Source: Desulfovibrio fairfieldensis (GTDB taxonomy: Bacteria; Desulfobacterota; Desulfovibrionia; Desulfovibrionales; Desulfovibrionaceae). From it: a DNA stretch of 64,000 nucleotides. The notes beneath the pieces were generated by a model, which had not been told where the DNA came from, did not search any database, and saw only the letters and a list, made by a program, of their open reading frames with translations. This document shows, piece after piece, positions 55,303 through 64,000 of the stretch (positions within the stretch are counted from its first letter, which is position 1; each line of letters starts with the position of its first letter). Position numbers and translations under genes: made by a program. The stretch covers positions 3,128,501-3,192,500 of the forward strand of contig NZ_CP014229.1 in assembly GCF_001553605.1 (NCBI RefSeq). The letters are read 5' to 3'.

Positions 55303-58300
55303 TCAGGAGGCGCGGCCCCTTGTGTGTTTCCACAAGAGCTCAAAGAGCTTTCCCGGCTCGATGGGCTTGGCGATATGGGCGTTCATCCCCGCGTTCAGGC
55401 AGCGCCGGACGTCCCCGGCAAAAGCATTGGCCGTCATGGCGATGACGGGAATGTCCGCCGCGCGGGCATGCCCGCTCCGCCGTATGGCGCGGGTGGCTTC
55501 ATAGCCGTCCATGACCGGCATCTGGATATCCATGAAAACGGCGTCAAAGGCATCCGGCGCGCTGCTCTCAAAGGCTTCCCAACCCGCCTTGCCGTTGTCG
55601 GCGATGCTCACCGCCACGCCTTCGCTTTCAAGAATCCGCTGCGCCACCAGCTGGTTCACCTCATTGTCCTCCACCAGCAGCACGCGCAGGCCGGAAATGT
55701 CCACATTCTCTTCGGCACTCTCCGCGACCTCCGGCGGGGCCTGGGCGTCCGGCGCGTCCGCCAGGTGCAGGGGCAGGTCCACCGTAAAGCGCGTGCCCTG
55801 GCCCGGCTCGCTCTCCACTTTGATGGTGCCGCCCTTGTAGTCCACAATATTTTTGATGATGGAGAGCCCCAGGCCCGTGCCTTCCGTATGTCCGACGCGC
55901 AAGTTTTCCACCCGGAAGAACACCTCGAAGATATGCGGAATATCCTCCGGGCCGATGCCGATGCCGGTATCCGCAACCACAAAGCGGTACCAGCCGATCT
56001 GCCCGTTTTTTTGCGGCAGTTCCGTGACGGCGAGGGAGACGCGGCCCCCCTCGGGCGTGAACTTGACGGCGTTGCTGATCAGATTTTCGAGAATCTGGTG
56101 GATGCGCAAAATGTCGCCGATACATTTGTCATGGCGGACCTGGAAGGAATGACTGAAGGCCAGTCCCTTTTTCCCGGCCAGGGCCAGGGCCCGGGTCACG
56201 ATTTTTTCCACTTCCTCCCGCTGGCTGAACAGCTCCTTGACCAGAACTATATGGCCGCTTTCAATGCGGCTCATGTCCAGGATATCATTGATCAGGCGCA
56301 GGAGGTGCTCCGAGGCGGTCCTGATGACGGCAAGGCTCTCGTCAATCTGAACGGGATTGTCGCGCCGGGCCAGGGCAAGTTCGGTCATGCCGACAATGGC
56401 GTTCATGGGCGTGCGGATGTCGTGGCTCATGGAGGAAAGGAAGTCGGTCTTGGCCTGGCTGGCTTCCCGGGCGAGGGTGAGCGCGTTTTTCAACTGCTCC
56501 CTGGTCTGCTGGTCCGCCCTGAGCACGTCGGTCACGTCAGCCCGCACCAGGCAGACGGTCTGGTGATTTTCCCCGCCCCAGAGAACGCTGATCTGCTTGT
56601 GGCGGAGCCCGGCATCGGAGCGGCAGGGAAAAGTGAATTCATAGCCTTCGGGATGTTCGGCCAAGCGCGCCAGCATGACTTCCACGGACAATTGCCCGCG
56701 TATTTCGTCCTGGCCCTCTTCCGTGTCGGCATGGCGGATGAACTTCTCCAGGGCCAGGTCAAAATCCTCCGTGGTATACGGGGCAAGGTTGCGGAGCACG
56801 GTTTCCCGGGTGTGAATGACGAAACCGCCGGTGGCGAGGTTGAGGAAGCCGGCCAGATCAAAGGTGTAGGCCAGCATGTTGAGCAGAGCCTTCTGCTCCC
56901 GCACGGATTCCGTAATGTCCGTCCGGGAAAGGCAGACCCGGCCCAGCTTTTTGTCAATGGAAAAGACGACCATGTTTTTGGTCAGGATTTCGCCGTTCTC
57001 GTCCGTCAGGGAATAGTGGAAAGAGTAGGAGCCCTCTTTTTCCAGACGCTGCCGCATGTAGCCCAGGTCGAGCATCCTGGCGCAAATCTCCTTGTCCTTG
57101 GGCACCACCAGGGACTGGAAGAGGTAAGCGGCCTGCGCGGTATAGCCGCCCTCGGACGGCGGCAGCGCGCTGGCCTGGTGATTGAAGGAAAGCACCTTGT
57201 AGCGGTCGCGCCGCAGGTCCACATCCGCAAGGAAATCATAGCTCGCGTGGGACAGACGGTTCAGGATCTGTTCCGAAATCTTCTGCTCGGTCACGTCCAG
57301 CACGGAAAGAACGCCGATGAGATCGCCGCTGTCCGGGGAGACCACCAGTTTGACCACGACCCGGACATAGCGGCCCTGCGTCTCGGTGGGCAATTTGACG
57401 AAGCACTCCAGTTCATGCTTGACCTCGTCCCGCGCAAAGGCCGCGCGCAGGGGCGGGGCGAGAAAGCGCTCCAGAAAAACGCGGCGCTCGTTCTCGTCCA
57501 CGACCAGCCCGGCCAGACCCGTGAAAAACGGCTCACGCACAGTGCCGAATGTCTCCAGCAGGCGGCTGTTGGTCTGGTCCGTAATTTCAATAATAAAGTT
57601 GCGGGTGATGTTGCAGTGGCCCGTGATGATCTCGCCGTGCGTAAGGCCCTTGTGATGCTCTATAAGCATGTTGTTGTAGCGGCGGCTCAGCTCGGCCCGT
57701 TCGTTCATGTCCTCCGTGACGTCGCTGAACACGGCGTAAATCCGCGCGTTGCCGTCCTCATCCGGAATCAGGGCGGAAATGTTTTTCACCCAGATATAGC
57801 CCTGTTCGCCCTTGCGCAGCCGGTAAACCGTTTCACAGGAATCTTGGCCCGTTTCCACCAGCCCGCGGATGCGGGCCAGGACGTACTCCCCGTCCTCGGG
57901 ATGCACGCCCGCGCCGGCGTCGCTGCCGTACAGCGCATAGGCCTGTTCAAGCGTCATGCCGGTCATGGCGGCAAAGCCGTCCGAGATGAATTCCGGCACG
58001 ATGGCGCCGTCGGCGGCGCAGCGCAGGACCGTAATGCCGCCGGGCAAATGGCGGATCAGGGTCTGGTAGTAGCGCTCCAGCCGCTCCTTTTCCTTGCGGG
58101 TGCGTACTTTTTCCGTAATGTCCGTCACATACCTGACATAGGCGGGAATGCCGTTCCAGTCGGTCTCGCGCGTGGCCGTGGCATAGATCCTGTCCGAGCC
58201 GGGAATCACCATGTCCTGGCGCTTCCGGCCGTCGTTGCGGCGGTCAAGATTGCAGAACTCGCAGGGTTTCCGCCTGCCGTGCAGGGCGGCATGGCATTTC

Positions 58301-59931
58301 CGGCCGGAAGTCAGGGCTTTCTCGTCTATGAACAGATTGACCCGTTCATTGACGTAGAGCAGGCTGTAATCCTCTCTGCCGATGACGTAGATGCCGTCCG
58401 CGGCCTCGTTGGCCAGGCTTTGATAGAGTTTGCTCTCCGCCGACATGCCGGTAAATACGGCATAAAAAGTCGAGGTATCGGTCAGCGCGCCCATGCGCCT
58501 GCCGTTCAGATGCAGCCAGACCAGACGGCCGTCCTTGTGAAGGATACGGTAGGATATTTCCACGGGGTCGCCGCTGCGCACCGCGCGGAGCACCGCCGCC
58601 CGCACCCGCTCCCGGTCCTCTTCGTATACTGCCTGAAAGGCGTCGTTGCCCCGCAGTGCCTGATATTCCTCTTTCGTATAACCTGAAAGCGCGGCCACGC
58701 CTTCGGAACAGAAGACCGGCGTAAGGGTGTCCGTCACGTTGTAGACCGCGATGCCGCCGGGGATGGAGTTGACCAGGTGCTCCATCTCCTGCTGGGTCTT
58801 CCGCAACGCCGAAACATTGTGGAACACGCACTGGAGCAGCGGAAAACCGCCTTCTTCCCCGACCTTTTTGGCCTGGATATGCACCCAGACCGCATGGCCG
58901 TCCTTATGCTTCTTGCGGAATTCAAAATCCGCAATCTCATTGCGCGCAAGCGCGTGGCGCAGCTTGCCGACGACCATGGCCGTATCTTCGGGATAGGTCA
59001 TCTCGGCGGCGTCGCCCTTGATCAGCTCGTGATATTCCCGGACGGTGTAGCCGCTCAGCTCGGGCACTCCGTCGGAAAAATAGACGGTTTCAAAGATGTC
59101 GGAAACCTTGTAGATCACCACGCCGCCAGGAATGGCGTTGATGATGTCCTGCGTCTTTTCGTGCGCCTCGGCGAGCCGGCTTTCCAGTTGATGCCGCTCG
59201 GTTATGTCGGAGTACACGCCGTACAGCAGAAACGTCCCGTCGGCCTGCCGCCTGGCCGCCAGCTCAAGCTGAACCCAGATGTACTCTTTTTTCCCGTCGT
59301 GAAAGACGCGGTAGGCGTGCCGCGCGACGCCCTCGTCCGCGATGGCCGCCGCTATGCCTGCCTTCAGGGCTTCCACATCTTCGGGATGCACGTTCAGGTA
59401 ATCGGTTTCCCGCCGCGTGCGGGCAATGTGCTCGTCCGAGTAGCCGAGGAGGCTGTAAAAGCCGGGATTGTGAAAGACCGGGGAAAGTTTTTCGCCGTCG
59501 AAACGGTAGACGCACAGGCCGCCGGGCATATTGTCCAGCAGCGAGCGTAATTCCCGCGTCAGGGCCGTACTGGCCTCTTCGGCCCGTTTTTCCTCGGTAA
59601 TATCGTGAATGTATTCCAGATGGGCGGGGATGCCGGCCCAGTCAATGACCTTGCCGCTGAGCTGGTACACGCGGCCCCCACGAACATGCTCCCGCACATG
59701 GGGTTCCGTATCGCTCATTTCGCCGACCCGGCAAAAAGGGCAGGGCCGCTCAAAGCCCATCAGGCCGTAGCAGGTGGCCCCGCAGCCGGGCCAACAGCCC
59801 AGCAGTTCCGCCGCCAGCCGGTTGGCATAGAGTATTTCCCAGGTATCAAGCGCGCTGACATATACCGCCACCGGCGCATGGTCCAGAATCAGCGATAATC
59901 TGTCACTGGATGGAAATGCATCCTTGCCCAT
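55303..59931 (-). CDS. Multi-PAS hybrid sensor histidine kinase
   Basis: 1542 residues, no TM, so a soluble sensor. Many PAS/PAC modules in series (about eight, residues 20-1150) carry repeated GY-NP-x-F-x-GGI(T/A)V-Y linkers such as SIPGGIAVYNVTD. HisKA (SSMSHDIRTPMNAIVG, about residue 1167), HATPase (FTPEGG, ADTGIGIG, GTGLGLSI) and a receiver (VLLVEDNE, phospho-Asp in FMDIQMP, about 1415-1535) follow. Two PAS modules have a Cys motif (CYGLMGFERPCPFC near 50; CHAALHGRRKPCEFC near 550) that may bind metal or a cluster. The ATG at 59931 has gaaggagtcgg upstream. Confidence 0.93.
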   Translation of the reverse strand: MGKDAFPSSDRLSLILDHAPVAVYVSALDTWEILYANRLAAELLGCWPGCGATCYGLMGFERPCPFCRVGEMSDTEPHVREHVRGGRVYQLSGKVIDWAGIPAHLEYIHDITEEKRAEEASTALTRELRSLLDNMPGGLCVYRFDGEKLSPVFHNPGFYSLLGYSDEHIARTRRETDYLNVHPEDVEALKAGIAAAIADEGVARHAYRVFHDGKKEYIWVQLELAARRQADGTFLLYGVYSDITERHQLESRLAEAHEKTQDIINAIPGGVVIYKVSDIFETVYFSDGVPELSGYTVREYHELIKGDAAEMTYPEDTAMVVGKLRHALARNEIADFEFRKKHKDGHAVWVHIQAKKVGEEGGFPLLQCVFHNVSALRKTQQEMEHLVNSIPGGIAVYNVTDTLTPVFCSEGVAALSGYTKEEYQALRGNDAFQAVYEEDRERVRAAVLRAVRSGDPVEISYRILHKDGRLVWLHLNGRRMGALTDTSTFYAVFTGMSAESKLYQSLANEAADGIYVIGREDYSLLYVNERVNLFIDEKALTSGRKCHAALHGRRKPCEFCNLDRRNDGRKRQDMVIPGSDRIYATATRETDWNGIPAYVRYVTDITEKVRTRKEKERLERYYQTLIRHLPGGITVLRCAADGAIVPEFISDGFAAMTGMTLEQAYALYGSDAGAGVHPEDGEYVLARIRGLVETGQDSCETVYRLRKGEQGYIWVKNISALIPDEDGNARIYAVFSDVTEDMNERAELSRRYNNMLIEHHKGLTHGEIITGHCNITRNFIIEITDQTNSRLLETFGTVREPFFTGLAGLVVDENERRVFLERFLAPPLRAAFARDEVKHELECFVKLPTETQGRYVRVVVKLVVSPDSGDLIGVLSVLDVTEQKISEQILNRLSHASYDFLADVDLRRDRYKVLSFNHQASALPPSEGGYTAQAAYLFQSLVVPKDKEICARMLDLGYMRQRLEKEGSYSFHYSLTDENGEILTKNMVVFSIDKKLGRVCLSRTDITESVREQKALLNMLAYTFDLAGFLNLATGGFVIHTRETVLRNLAPYTTEDFDLALEKFIRHADTEEGQDEIRGQLSVEVMLARLAEHPEGYEFTFPCRSDAGLRHKQISVLWGGENHQTVCLVRADVTDVLRADQQTREQLKNALTLAREASQAKTDFLSSMSHDIRTPMNAIVGMTELALARRDNPVQIDESLAVIRTASEHLLRLINDILDMSRIESGHIVLVKELFSQREEVEKIVTRALALAGKKGLAFSHSFQVRHDKCIGDILRIHQILENLISNAVKFTPEGGRVSLAVTELPQKNGQIGWYRFVVADTGIGIGPEDIPHIFEVFFRVENLRVGHTEGTGLGLSIIKNIVDYKGGTIKVESEPGQGTRFTVDLPLHLADAPDAQAPPEVAESAEENVDISGLRVLLVEDNEVNQLVAQRILESEGVAVSIADNGKAGWEAFESSAPDAFDAVFMDIQMPVMDGYEATRAIRRSGHARAADIPVIAMTANAFAGDVRRCLNAGMNAHIAKPIEPGKLFELLWKHTRGRAS

Positions 59932-60130
59932 ATCCGGCCGACTCCTTCCCGCGCGTGCCGCGCTGTCCGCTTTCTCAGCTTTGCCGCGTGCCAAACGGCA
60001 TACGGCGAATAGTCATCACATTGTCCATCAGGGTCATTGCGGACATTTCAAAGAGATATGCCGTAAATACAGCCCGCCCGCAACGAAAGTTTGCGGCAGC
60101 CCGGCAAAAAGCCGGGCCCGGGCATACGGA

Positions 60131-60619
60131 TTAAAGGCAGCCTTCCAGGCGCAGCAGGCATTCCTTGATGGGCAGGCCGCCGCCATAGCCCACCAGCGCG
60201 CCGTCGGCCCCGATGACCCGGTGGCAGGGAATCACTATGGCGATGGGATTGCGATTGTTGGCCATGCCCACGGCCCGGCAGCCCTTGGGGCAGTCCACGG
60301 CTTCGGCGACCTGCTTGTAGCTGCGCGTCTCGCCGTAAGGAATGGCGGTCAGCGCGGCCCAGACCTTTTGCTGGAACGGCGTGCCCCTGGGGGTCAGGGG
60401 CAGATCAAAGTCCCGCAGCCTGCCCGCCAGATAGGCTTTGAGCTGGCGTTCGGCCTCGCGCAGCAGGGGCGTTTCCTCGTCGGCGGCATTGGCCGCCAGC
60501 GGGCCGGATTTACGGCCGCCGTCCTTGCAGATCAGGTCCAGGGCCAGGATGCGGCCGTCCTCCTCCACCAGGGAAACCCCGCCGATCAGGGGCAGGTCAT
60601 AGTGCTGCGTGTACATCAT
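60131..60619 (-). CDS. ogt: Methylated-DNA--protein-cysteine methyltransferase
   Basis: 162 residues. It repairs O6-methylguanine by suicidal alkyl transfer. TPFQQKVWAALTAIPYGETRSYKQVAE, and the active-site motif NPIAIVIPCHRVIGADGALVGYGGGL with its acceptor Cys, are intact. The start overlaps the MFS gene stop. Confidence 0.95.
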   Translation of the reverse strand: MMYTQHYDLPLIGGVSLVEEDGRILALDLICKDGGRKSGPLAANAADEETPLLREAERQLKAYLAGRLRDFDLPLTPRGTPFQQKVWAALTAIPYGETRSYKQVAEAVDCPKGCRAVGMANNRNPIAIVIPCHRVIGADGALVGYGGGLPIKECLLRLEGCL

Positions 60620-61899
60620 GCGGCGGCTCCCCGCGCCCGGCCGGGCGCTTTGGACGAGGACAGCAGAAAAGCGAACAGCGCGCCCAGCACGGCCACCAGG
60701 CCCAGGCACTGGATGGCCCGCGCCAGGCCGTAATTGTCGGCGATCCAGCCCAGGCATGGCGCGGCCATGCCGCCCATGCTGGTAGCCAGGCCCAGGGTCA
60801 CGCCCGAGGCAAAGCCGATGTTCCTGGCCAGCAGCTTCTGGCCCAGCACCACCAGGGAGCTGAAAGGCGCATAGAGCACGAAGCCCAGAAAGGGCAGAAG
60901 GGCGAAGGCCGCGTAAAGATTGCCCGCCAGGCTGAAGGCGAAAACCACCGGAGCCATGAGCACAAAGGCCAGACGGATGATCCTGGTGCAGCCGTAGCGG
61001 TCCGAGAGCAGGCCGCCGATGATGTTGCTGATCACCCCGCAGGTGCAGAAAAAAGTCAGGGCCAGCGCCCCGGCGGCCTTGGACTGCCCGAAGACATTGA
61101 CCCAGTACAGCGGAATAAAGGTATTGAAGCCCACAAACAGGGTGGAACGGGCCACAATGGCGACGGTCAGCTTGGAAAACTCCCGCCAGTTGTTGCGGCC
61201 GAGGATTTCAGAGTCCCCATCCGCGCCCTCGGCGGCGGGCGCACCAGACGCAACAGGGTCAACAGGGGCGGCAGCGGCCTGCGGATTTTCGCTCGCAACG
61301 GATTCGGTCGGGGGCGCGGACGGGACGGGCACAACGGCCGCGCCGGTTGCAAGGCCGGTCATGCGCACGATCTGCCAGAGCAGGATGGAGGCCATGCACA
61401 CGGCAAGGCAGGCAAAAACCGCCGTGCCGCTCATGCCGAAATAGCCCACGCAGCCCGTGACCAGCAACGGCCCCAGCACAAAGCCGCTGTTGCCGCCGAT
61501 GGAAAAGATGCTCAGGCCCACGCCCTTGCTCTGGCCGGACACCTTATTGGCATAGCGCGCGCCTTCGGGATGGAAGAGCGCCGCGCCGACGCCGCTGACC
61601 GCGATGGCCGCGAAAATGGCCCAGTAGTCCCGCATGAAGCCCACGGCCGCCAGGCCGCAACCGGCCAGCAGCACGCCCAGGGGAATGAACCAGGGCTTGG
61701 AAAAGCGGTCCGAGAGCCAGCCGAACAGGGGCTGGATGATGGACGAAAGGCAGGAATAGGCAAACATCAGGCCGCCCGTGGCCTGATAGCTCAGGCCGTA
61801 GCTGGCCCGCAGAAACGGCAGCACGGCGGGCAGGGCGCCGCCGTTCACGTCGCAGGAGAGATGCCCCAGCGAAAGGAGAAGGATTTTCTTTTTGTCCAT
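60616..61899 (-). CDS. MFS transporter, fosmidomycin-resistance-like
   Basis: 427 residues with 12 TM helices and a long hydrophilic loop (about residues 195-230, Ala/Pro-rich) in the middle. It starts MDKKKILLLSLGHLSCDVNGGALPAVLPFL, as in Fsr-type exporters. PLFGWLSDRF and GGLLSDRYGC are the two MFS loop motifs. The exported compound is unknown. It is coupled to ogt. Confidence 0.87.
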   Translation of the reverse strand: MDKKKILLLSLGHLSCDVNGGALPAVLPFLRASYGLSYQATGGLMFAYSCLSSIIQPLFGWLSDRFSKPWFIPLGVLLAGCGLAAVGFMRDYWAIFAAIAVSGVGAALFHPEGARYANKVSGQSKGVGLSIFSIGGNSGFVLGPLLVTGCVGYFGMSGTAVFACLAVCMASILLWQIVRMTGLATGAAVVPVPSAPPTESVASENPQAAAAPVDPVASGAPAAEGADGDSEILGRNNWREFSKLTVAIVARSTLFVGFNTFIPLYWVNVFGQSKAAGALALTFFCTCGVISNIIGGLLSDRYGCTRIIRLAFVLMAPVVFAFSLAGNLYAAFALLPFLGFVLYAPFSSLVVLGQKLLARNIGFASGVTLGLATSMGGMAAPCLGWIADNYGLARAIQCLGLVAVLGALFAFLLSSSKAPGRARGAAA

Positions 61900-62012
61900 T
61901 GCGGGACGCTACACCAAAGGCCGGGCAAATCCAAGACGGAAGACGGCGCAGGCGCGCCCTGCCCGCCCGGACGCGCCGTTCAGCGCCATGTGGCCCCCAC
62001 TTCCCTGGATAG

Positions 62013-62036
62013 AAGGCCCCGGAAAACCGGGGCCTT
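62013..62036. terminator. Hairpin downstream of leader-controlled gene B
   Basis: aaggccccgg / ccggggcctt with a four-base loop. The T-run is weak on both strands. Confidence 0.55.
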
Positions 62037-62049
62037 TGTCTCACAAGAT

Positions 62050-62559
62050 TCAGGCTGTCAACGGCGCTTCCGCCGGTCTGAAATCCGCAAGGACAGAGCA
62101 GACTTTACTCAAAACATGCACGGAAGTTTGCAGCCTGTCGCCGATCAGTTGAACGGTGAAGCCGTCAATATCCTCACCATCCTCGAAATGTTCCATGAGG
62201 TAGGCCGTGACATAAAGATCGTCATGCACCTTATCGAGCAGGCCGGATAAATCCTCGGCTTTGTGCGCGGCAAGCGTTTCCTCCTCATATTTCAGCATAT
62301 ACGACGGCACGCGGTAGCAGCGCAATTCGTGCGGCACTTCCCCGGCGGGCCCGGCGGCCTTGGGGGAAGCGGCGGCTGCCGTGTCCCGTTGCGCCGGTTC
62401 CGGCTGTTCTTTTGCCGCAAAAACCAGCAAGGCCTGGGCCGCCTGTTGCAGCTTTTCGGCCAGATCCGTGAAGTGGGAGCAGGAAAAATCTGGAGACGCC
62501 GCATCAGGCGGAGCAAATTGGGGCCGTGAGCGGCGTGCGCTCGGGGAAGAACTGGACAT
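62050..62559 (-). CDS. Hypothetical protein behind structured leader (copy B)
   Basis: 169 residues starting MSSSSPSARRSRPQF. A helix spans about residues 30-50 (FTDLAEKLQQAAQALLVFAAKE), followed by an Ala/Pro-rich linker and a better-ordered C-terminal half (LRCYRVPSYMLKYEEETLAAHKAEDLSGLLDKVHDDLYVTAYLMEHF...DGFTVQLIGDRLQTSVHVL). No family recognised. agaggt before the ATG and the leader at 62607-62785 repeat the arrangement at 1944-2420. Confidence 0.65.
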   Translation of the reverse strand: MSSSSPSARRSRPQFAPPDAASPDFSCSHFTDLAEKLQQAAQALLVFAAKEQPEPAQRDTAAAASPKAAGPAGEVPHELRCYRVPSYMLKYEEETLAAHKAEDLSGLLDKVHDDLYVTAYLMEHFEDGEDIDGFTVQLIGDRLQTSVHVLSKVCSVLADFRPAEAPLTA

Positions 62560-62606
62560 GGAGTACCTCTACGGTTTTTTGATTCGGAACTCTCAAAAAC
62601 AGAAAG

Positions 62607-62785
62607 TTCCGGGTGCTCAAAACTGCCGCAGAGCAGCGGGCTATTTTCCGGCAAGCCGGTCTTGTATTTCGCCCACACCCGGAAAGAGCATACGGGAAGT
62701 TACGCCGTGCCAAAGGCACAGCGCAAGAAAGCCCACAGTCTGTCGGGGTGGGAGCCGTCTACGGAAGGTGTTTTGAGCACCGGGA
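62607..62785 (-). ncRNA. Candidate structured 5' leader RNA, copy B
   Basis: Minus strand. A 9-bp outer stem pairs 62676-62684 with 62607-62615. The inner stem is gggc/gccc (62671-62674 with 62638-62641), capped by ccgg-cttg-ccgg (62648-62659), and a 4-bp hairpin pairs 62633-62636 with 62623-62626. An upstream hairpin lies at 62703-62723. A perfect 12-base inverted repeat (62770-62781 with 62612-62623) offers an alternative pairing with the 3' side of the junction. Spacings match copy A. In-frame stops rule out a conserved protein. Confidence 0.68.
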
Positions 62786-63043
62786 AGAAGGGAATCATAG
62801 GCGCGGGGAACTGTCAACAGCGGGCAGGGCCGGGAAGACGCACGGCAGCAAGCCCTCCCGACGAATACTATCGCCAAGAACGCCATGGTCTGCAAGGGGT
62901 AGATGGGCACGGTGGAGTACAGCTTTATTATCTTTAATCCAAATATAACATGGCGGCAACAACGCTCAGATAAATTTAGTTTTCAGGCTTGTTCTCCATA
63001 AATTATATACAACGACGCATTGAATATGATTGCAGAAATTGCA
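62786..63043. other. Intergenic stretch upstream of leader B
   Basis: About 260 bases with no supported gene. A minus-strand ttgaca is present at 62812-62817, which could belong to the leader promoter, but no matching -10 is seen at normal spacing. Confidence 0.4.
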
Positions 63044-63256
63044 TTACTGCCATTCTAAGAAGTGAATCATTTCATAACTCGTACTCCGTCCGCCGCTTTC
63101 CCCTTGTCGCAAGATGCCGTATTCCATCAGCTCCCGAATATCCCGCAAGGCGGTATCCGGCGAACACTTTGCCAGCTTGGCGTATTTGCCGCTGGTCAAG
63201 TGGGCGACCTCGACTTTCACATGAAGCTCATCCGCATACGTGTTCGGCCCAGGAGG
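63044..63256 (-). pseudogene. C-terminal winged-helix remnant of a Fic- or AlbA-type protein
   Basis: An open 70-codon segment without start codon encodes VEVAHLTSGKYAKLAKCSPD, TALRDIRELMEYGILRQGES and GGRSTSYEMIHFLEWQ. This winged helix is typical of the C-terminus of Fic-family proteins and some AlbA_2 ATP-binding proteins. The catalytic part is absent and an in-frame stop lies just upstream, so it is a remnant. Confidence 0.6.
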
Positions 63257-63407
63257 TCACATTGTACGAACAAGCTTTTTCGCATAGTATCCGGACACGT
63301 CAATTTCCTTCTTGGTGAAGACTCGTACTCCACCCACTGGCCACCCAGTGAATGGGAAAGCCGGGTTACACAACACAGCCTAACCTTCCAATAGGGTCAA
63401 GCAGCTC

Positions 63408-64000
63408 ATGACAGAACAACAAATCGAACAAGAGCTGATAAAGAATCTGGCTGACCTCAAGTATGTTCACCGTCAGGACATCCGCGATCGTGCCGCGCTG
63501 GAGGCCAACTTCCGGGAGAAATTTGAAGCTCTGAACCGGGTACGCCTGACAGACGGCGAATTTTCACGCCTGCTGGAACAAATTATTATCCCAGATGTGT
63601 TCAGTGCCGCCCGGCTTTTGCGCGAACGCAACAGCTTTGAACGCGACGACGGCACGCCGCTCTTCTACACACTCGTCAATATCAAAGACTGGTGCAAGAA
63701 CACCTTTGAAGTTGTCAACCAACTCCGCATAAATACAGATTACAGCCACCACCGCTATGACGTCATATTGCTCATCAATGGCGTCCCTGTAGTGCAGATT
63801 GAGCTGAAAACGCTGGCTATCAGCCCGCGCCGGGCAATGCAGCAAATTGTTGACTACAAAAATGATCCCGGCAACGGCTACGGCAAAACCCTGCTCTGTT
63901 TTTTGCAATTATTCATTGTCAGCAACATGAGCGACACATGGTATTTTGCCAACAATAACAACCGCCATTTCAGTTTTGATGCGGATGAACGCTTTTTGCC
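63408..64000 (+). CDS. hsdR: Type I restriction enzyme R subunit (partial)
   Basis: The first 197 residues are visible and the frame runs off the window. It starts MTEQQIEQELIKNLADLKYV. The N-terminal nuclease domain has YDVILLINGVPVVQIELKTL, where D and ExK match the PD-(D/E)xK site, followed by QQIVDYKND. It translocates and cuts unmethylated DNA with HsdM and HsdS, which must lie downstream because none is seen upstream. Confidence 0.92.
   Translation, partial: MTEQQIEQELIKNLADLKYVHRQDIRDRAALEANFREKFEALNRVRLTDGEFSRLLEQIIIPDVFSAARLLRERNSFERDDGTPLFYTLVNIKDWCKNTFEVVNQLRINTDYSHHRYDVILLINGVPVVQIELKTLAISPRRAMQQIVDYKNDPGNGYGKTLLCFLQLFIVSNMSDTWYFANNNNRHFSFDADERFL

Noticed and set aside
55225..58686. 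Very long open frame (over 1100 codons) opposite the histidine kinase
   Set aside because: It is the antisense of clear PAS and kinase domains in GC-rich DNA, where long shadow frames are common. It has no recognisable domain or RBS.

Overview
The window reads as a chromosomal segment of a GC-rich, strictly anaerobic sulfate reducer of the Desulfovibrionaceae, probably a Desulfovibrio-like gut or host-associated lineage. This is inferred from gene content, not from a search. The pointers are a secreted CbiK-type cobalt chelatase behind a cobalamin riboswitch, a tungstate transporter (TupABC-like) with a ModE-like regulator nearby, HypF for [NiFe] hydrogenase maturation, oxygen-labile L-serine dehydratase and aconitase-family enzymes, and many PAS/GGDEF signalling proteins.

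Layout. 1-6.4 kb: an aconitase-family hydratase cut by the window edge, a small leader-controlled gene, L-serine dehydratase, and a GGDEF/EAL protein whose C-terminus carries a 23-unit AG microsatellite. 6.5-29.8 kb: mostly housekeeping genes (serS, mutL, purE, purD, an rRNA methyltransferase), a lipoprotein/TPR cluster, a MATE exporter, tupABC, hypF, a cupin regulator, an acyl-CoA ligase and sppA. 30.0-33.8 kb: an AT-richer accessory block made almost only of regulators, namely a CI-like repressor whose protease residues are lost, two tandem copies of a double-HTH gene, three short Cro-like genes, one HTH gene split by a MITE and one broken by a frameshift. 34-41.9 kb: rpsA, the cobalamin riboswitch with cbiK, paaK, sfsA, an aspartate-family aminotransferase and tRNA-Ala(GGC). 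42.0-44.2 kb: a very AT-rich insert beside the tRNA, with a two-gene module of unknown function (soluble protein plus four-helix membrane protein) and a lipoprotein, flanked by inverted copies of a terminator hairpin. 44.3-61.9 kb: a YqjD/YqjE-like membrane cluster, the metNIQ methionine transporter, a glutamate-synthase-like flavoprotein, two XRE regulators, a PAS-GGDEF protein, a glycerol-dehydrogenase-like enzyme, a nitroreductase, a 1542-residue multi-PAS hybrid histidine kinase, ogt and an MFS exporter. 62-64 kb: a second leader-controlled gene, a Fic-like remnant and the start of a type I restriction hsdR.

The most interesting observation is a structured 5' leader present twice, about 60 kb apart (2248-2420 and 62607-62785, both minus strand). 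The copies share a three-way-junction-like fold, identical internal-loop bases, compensatory changes in the stems, and an upstream segment able to pair with the 3' side of the junction. Each sits about 45 nt ahead of a small ORF starting M-S-x-S. I cannot match it to any RNA family I know. Other notable items are an identical 147-bp MITE pair, one copy of which supplies the serS stop codon, a second MITE inside an HTH gene, and dispersed hairpin-rich intergenic repeats.
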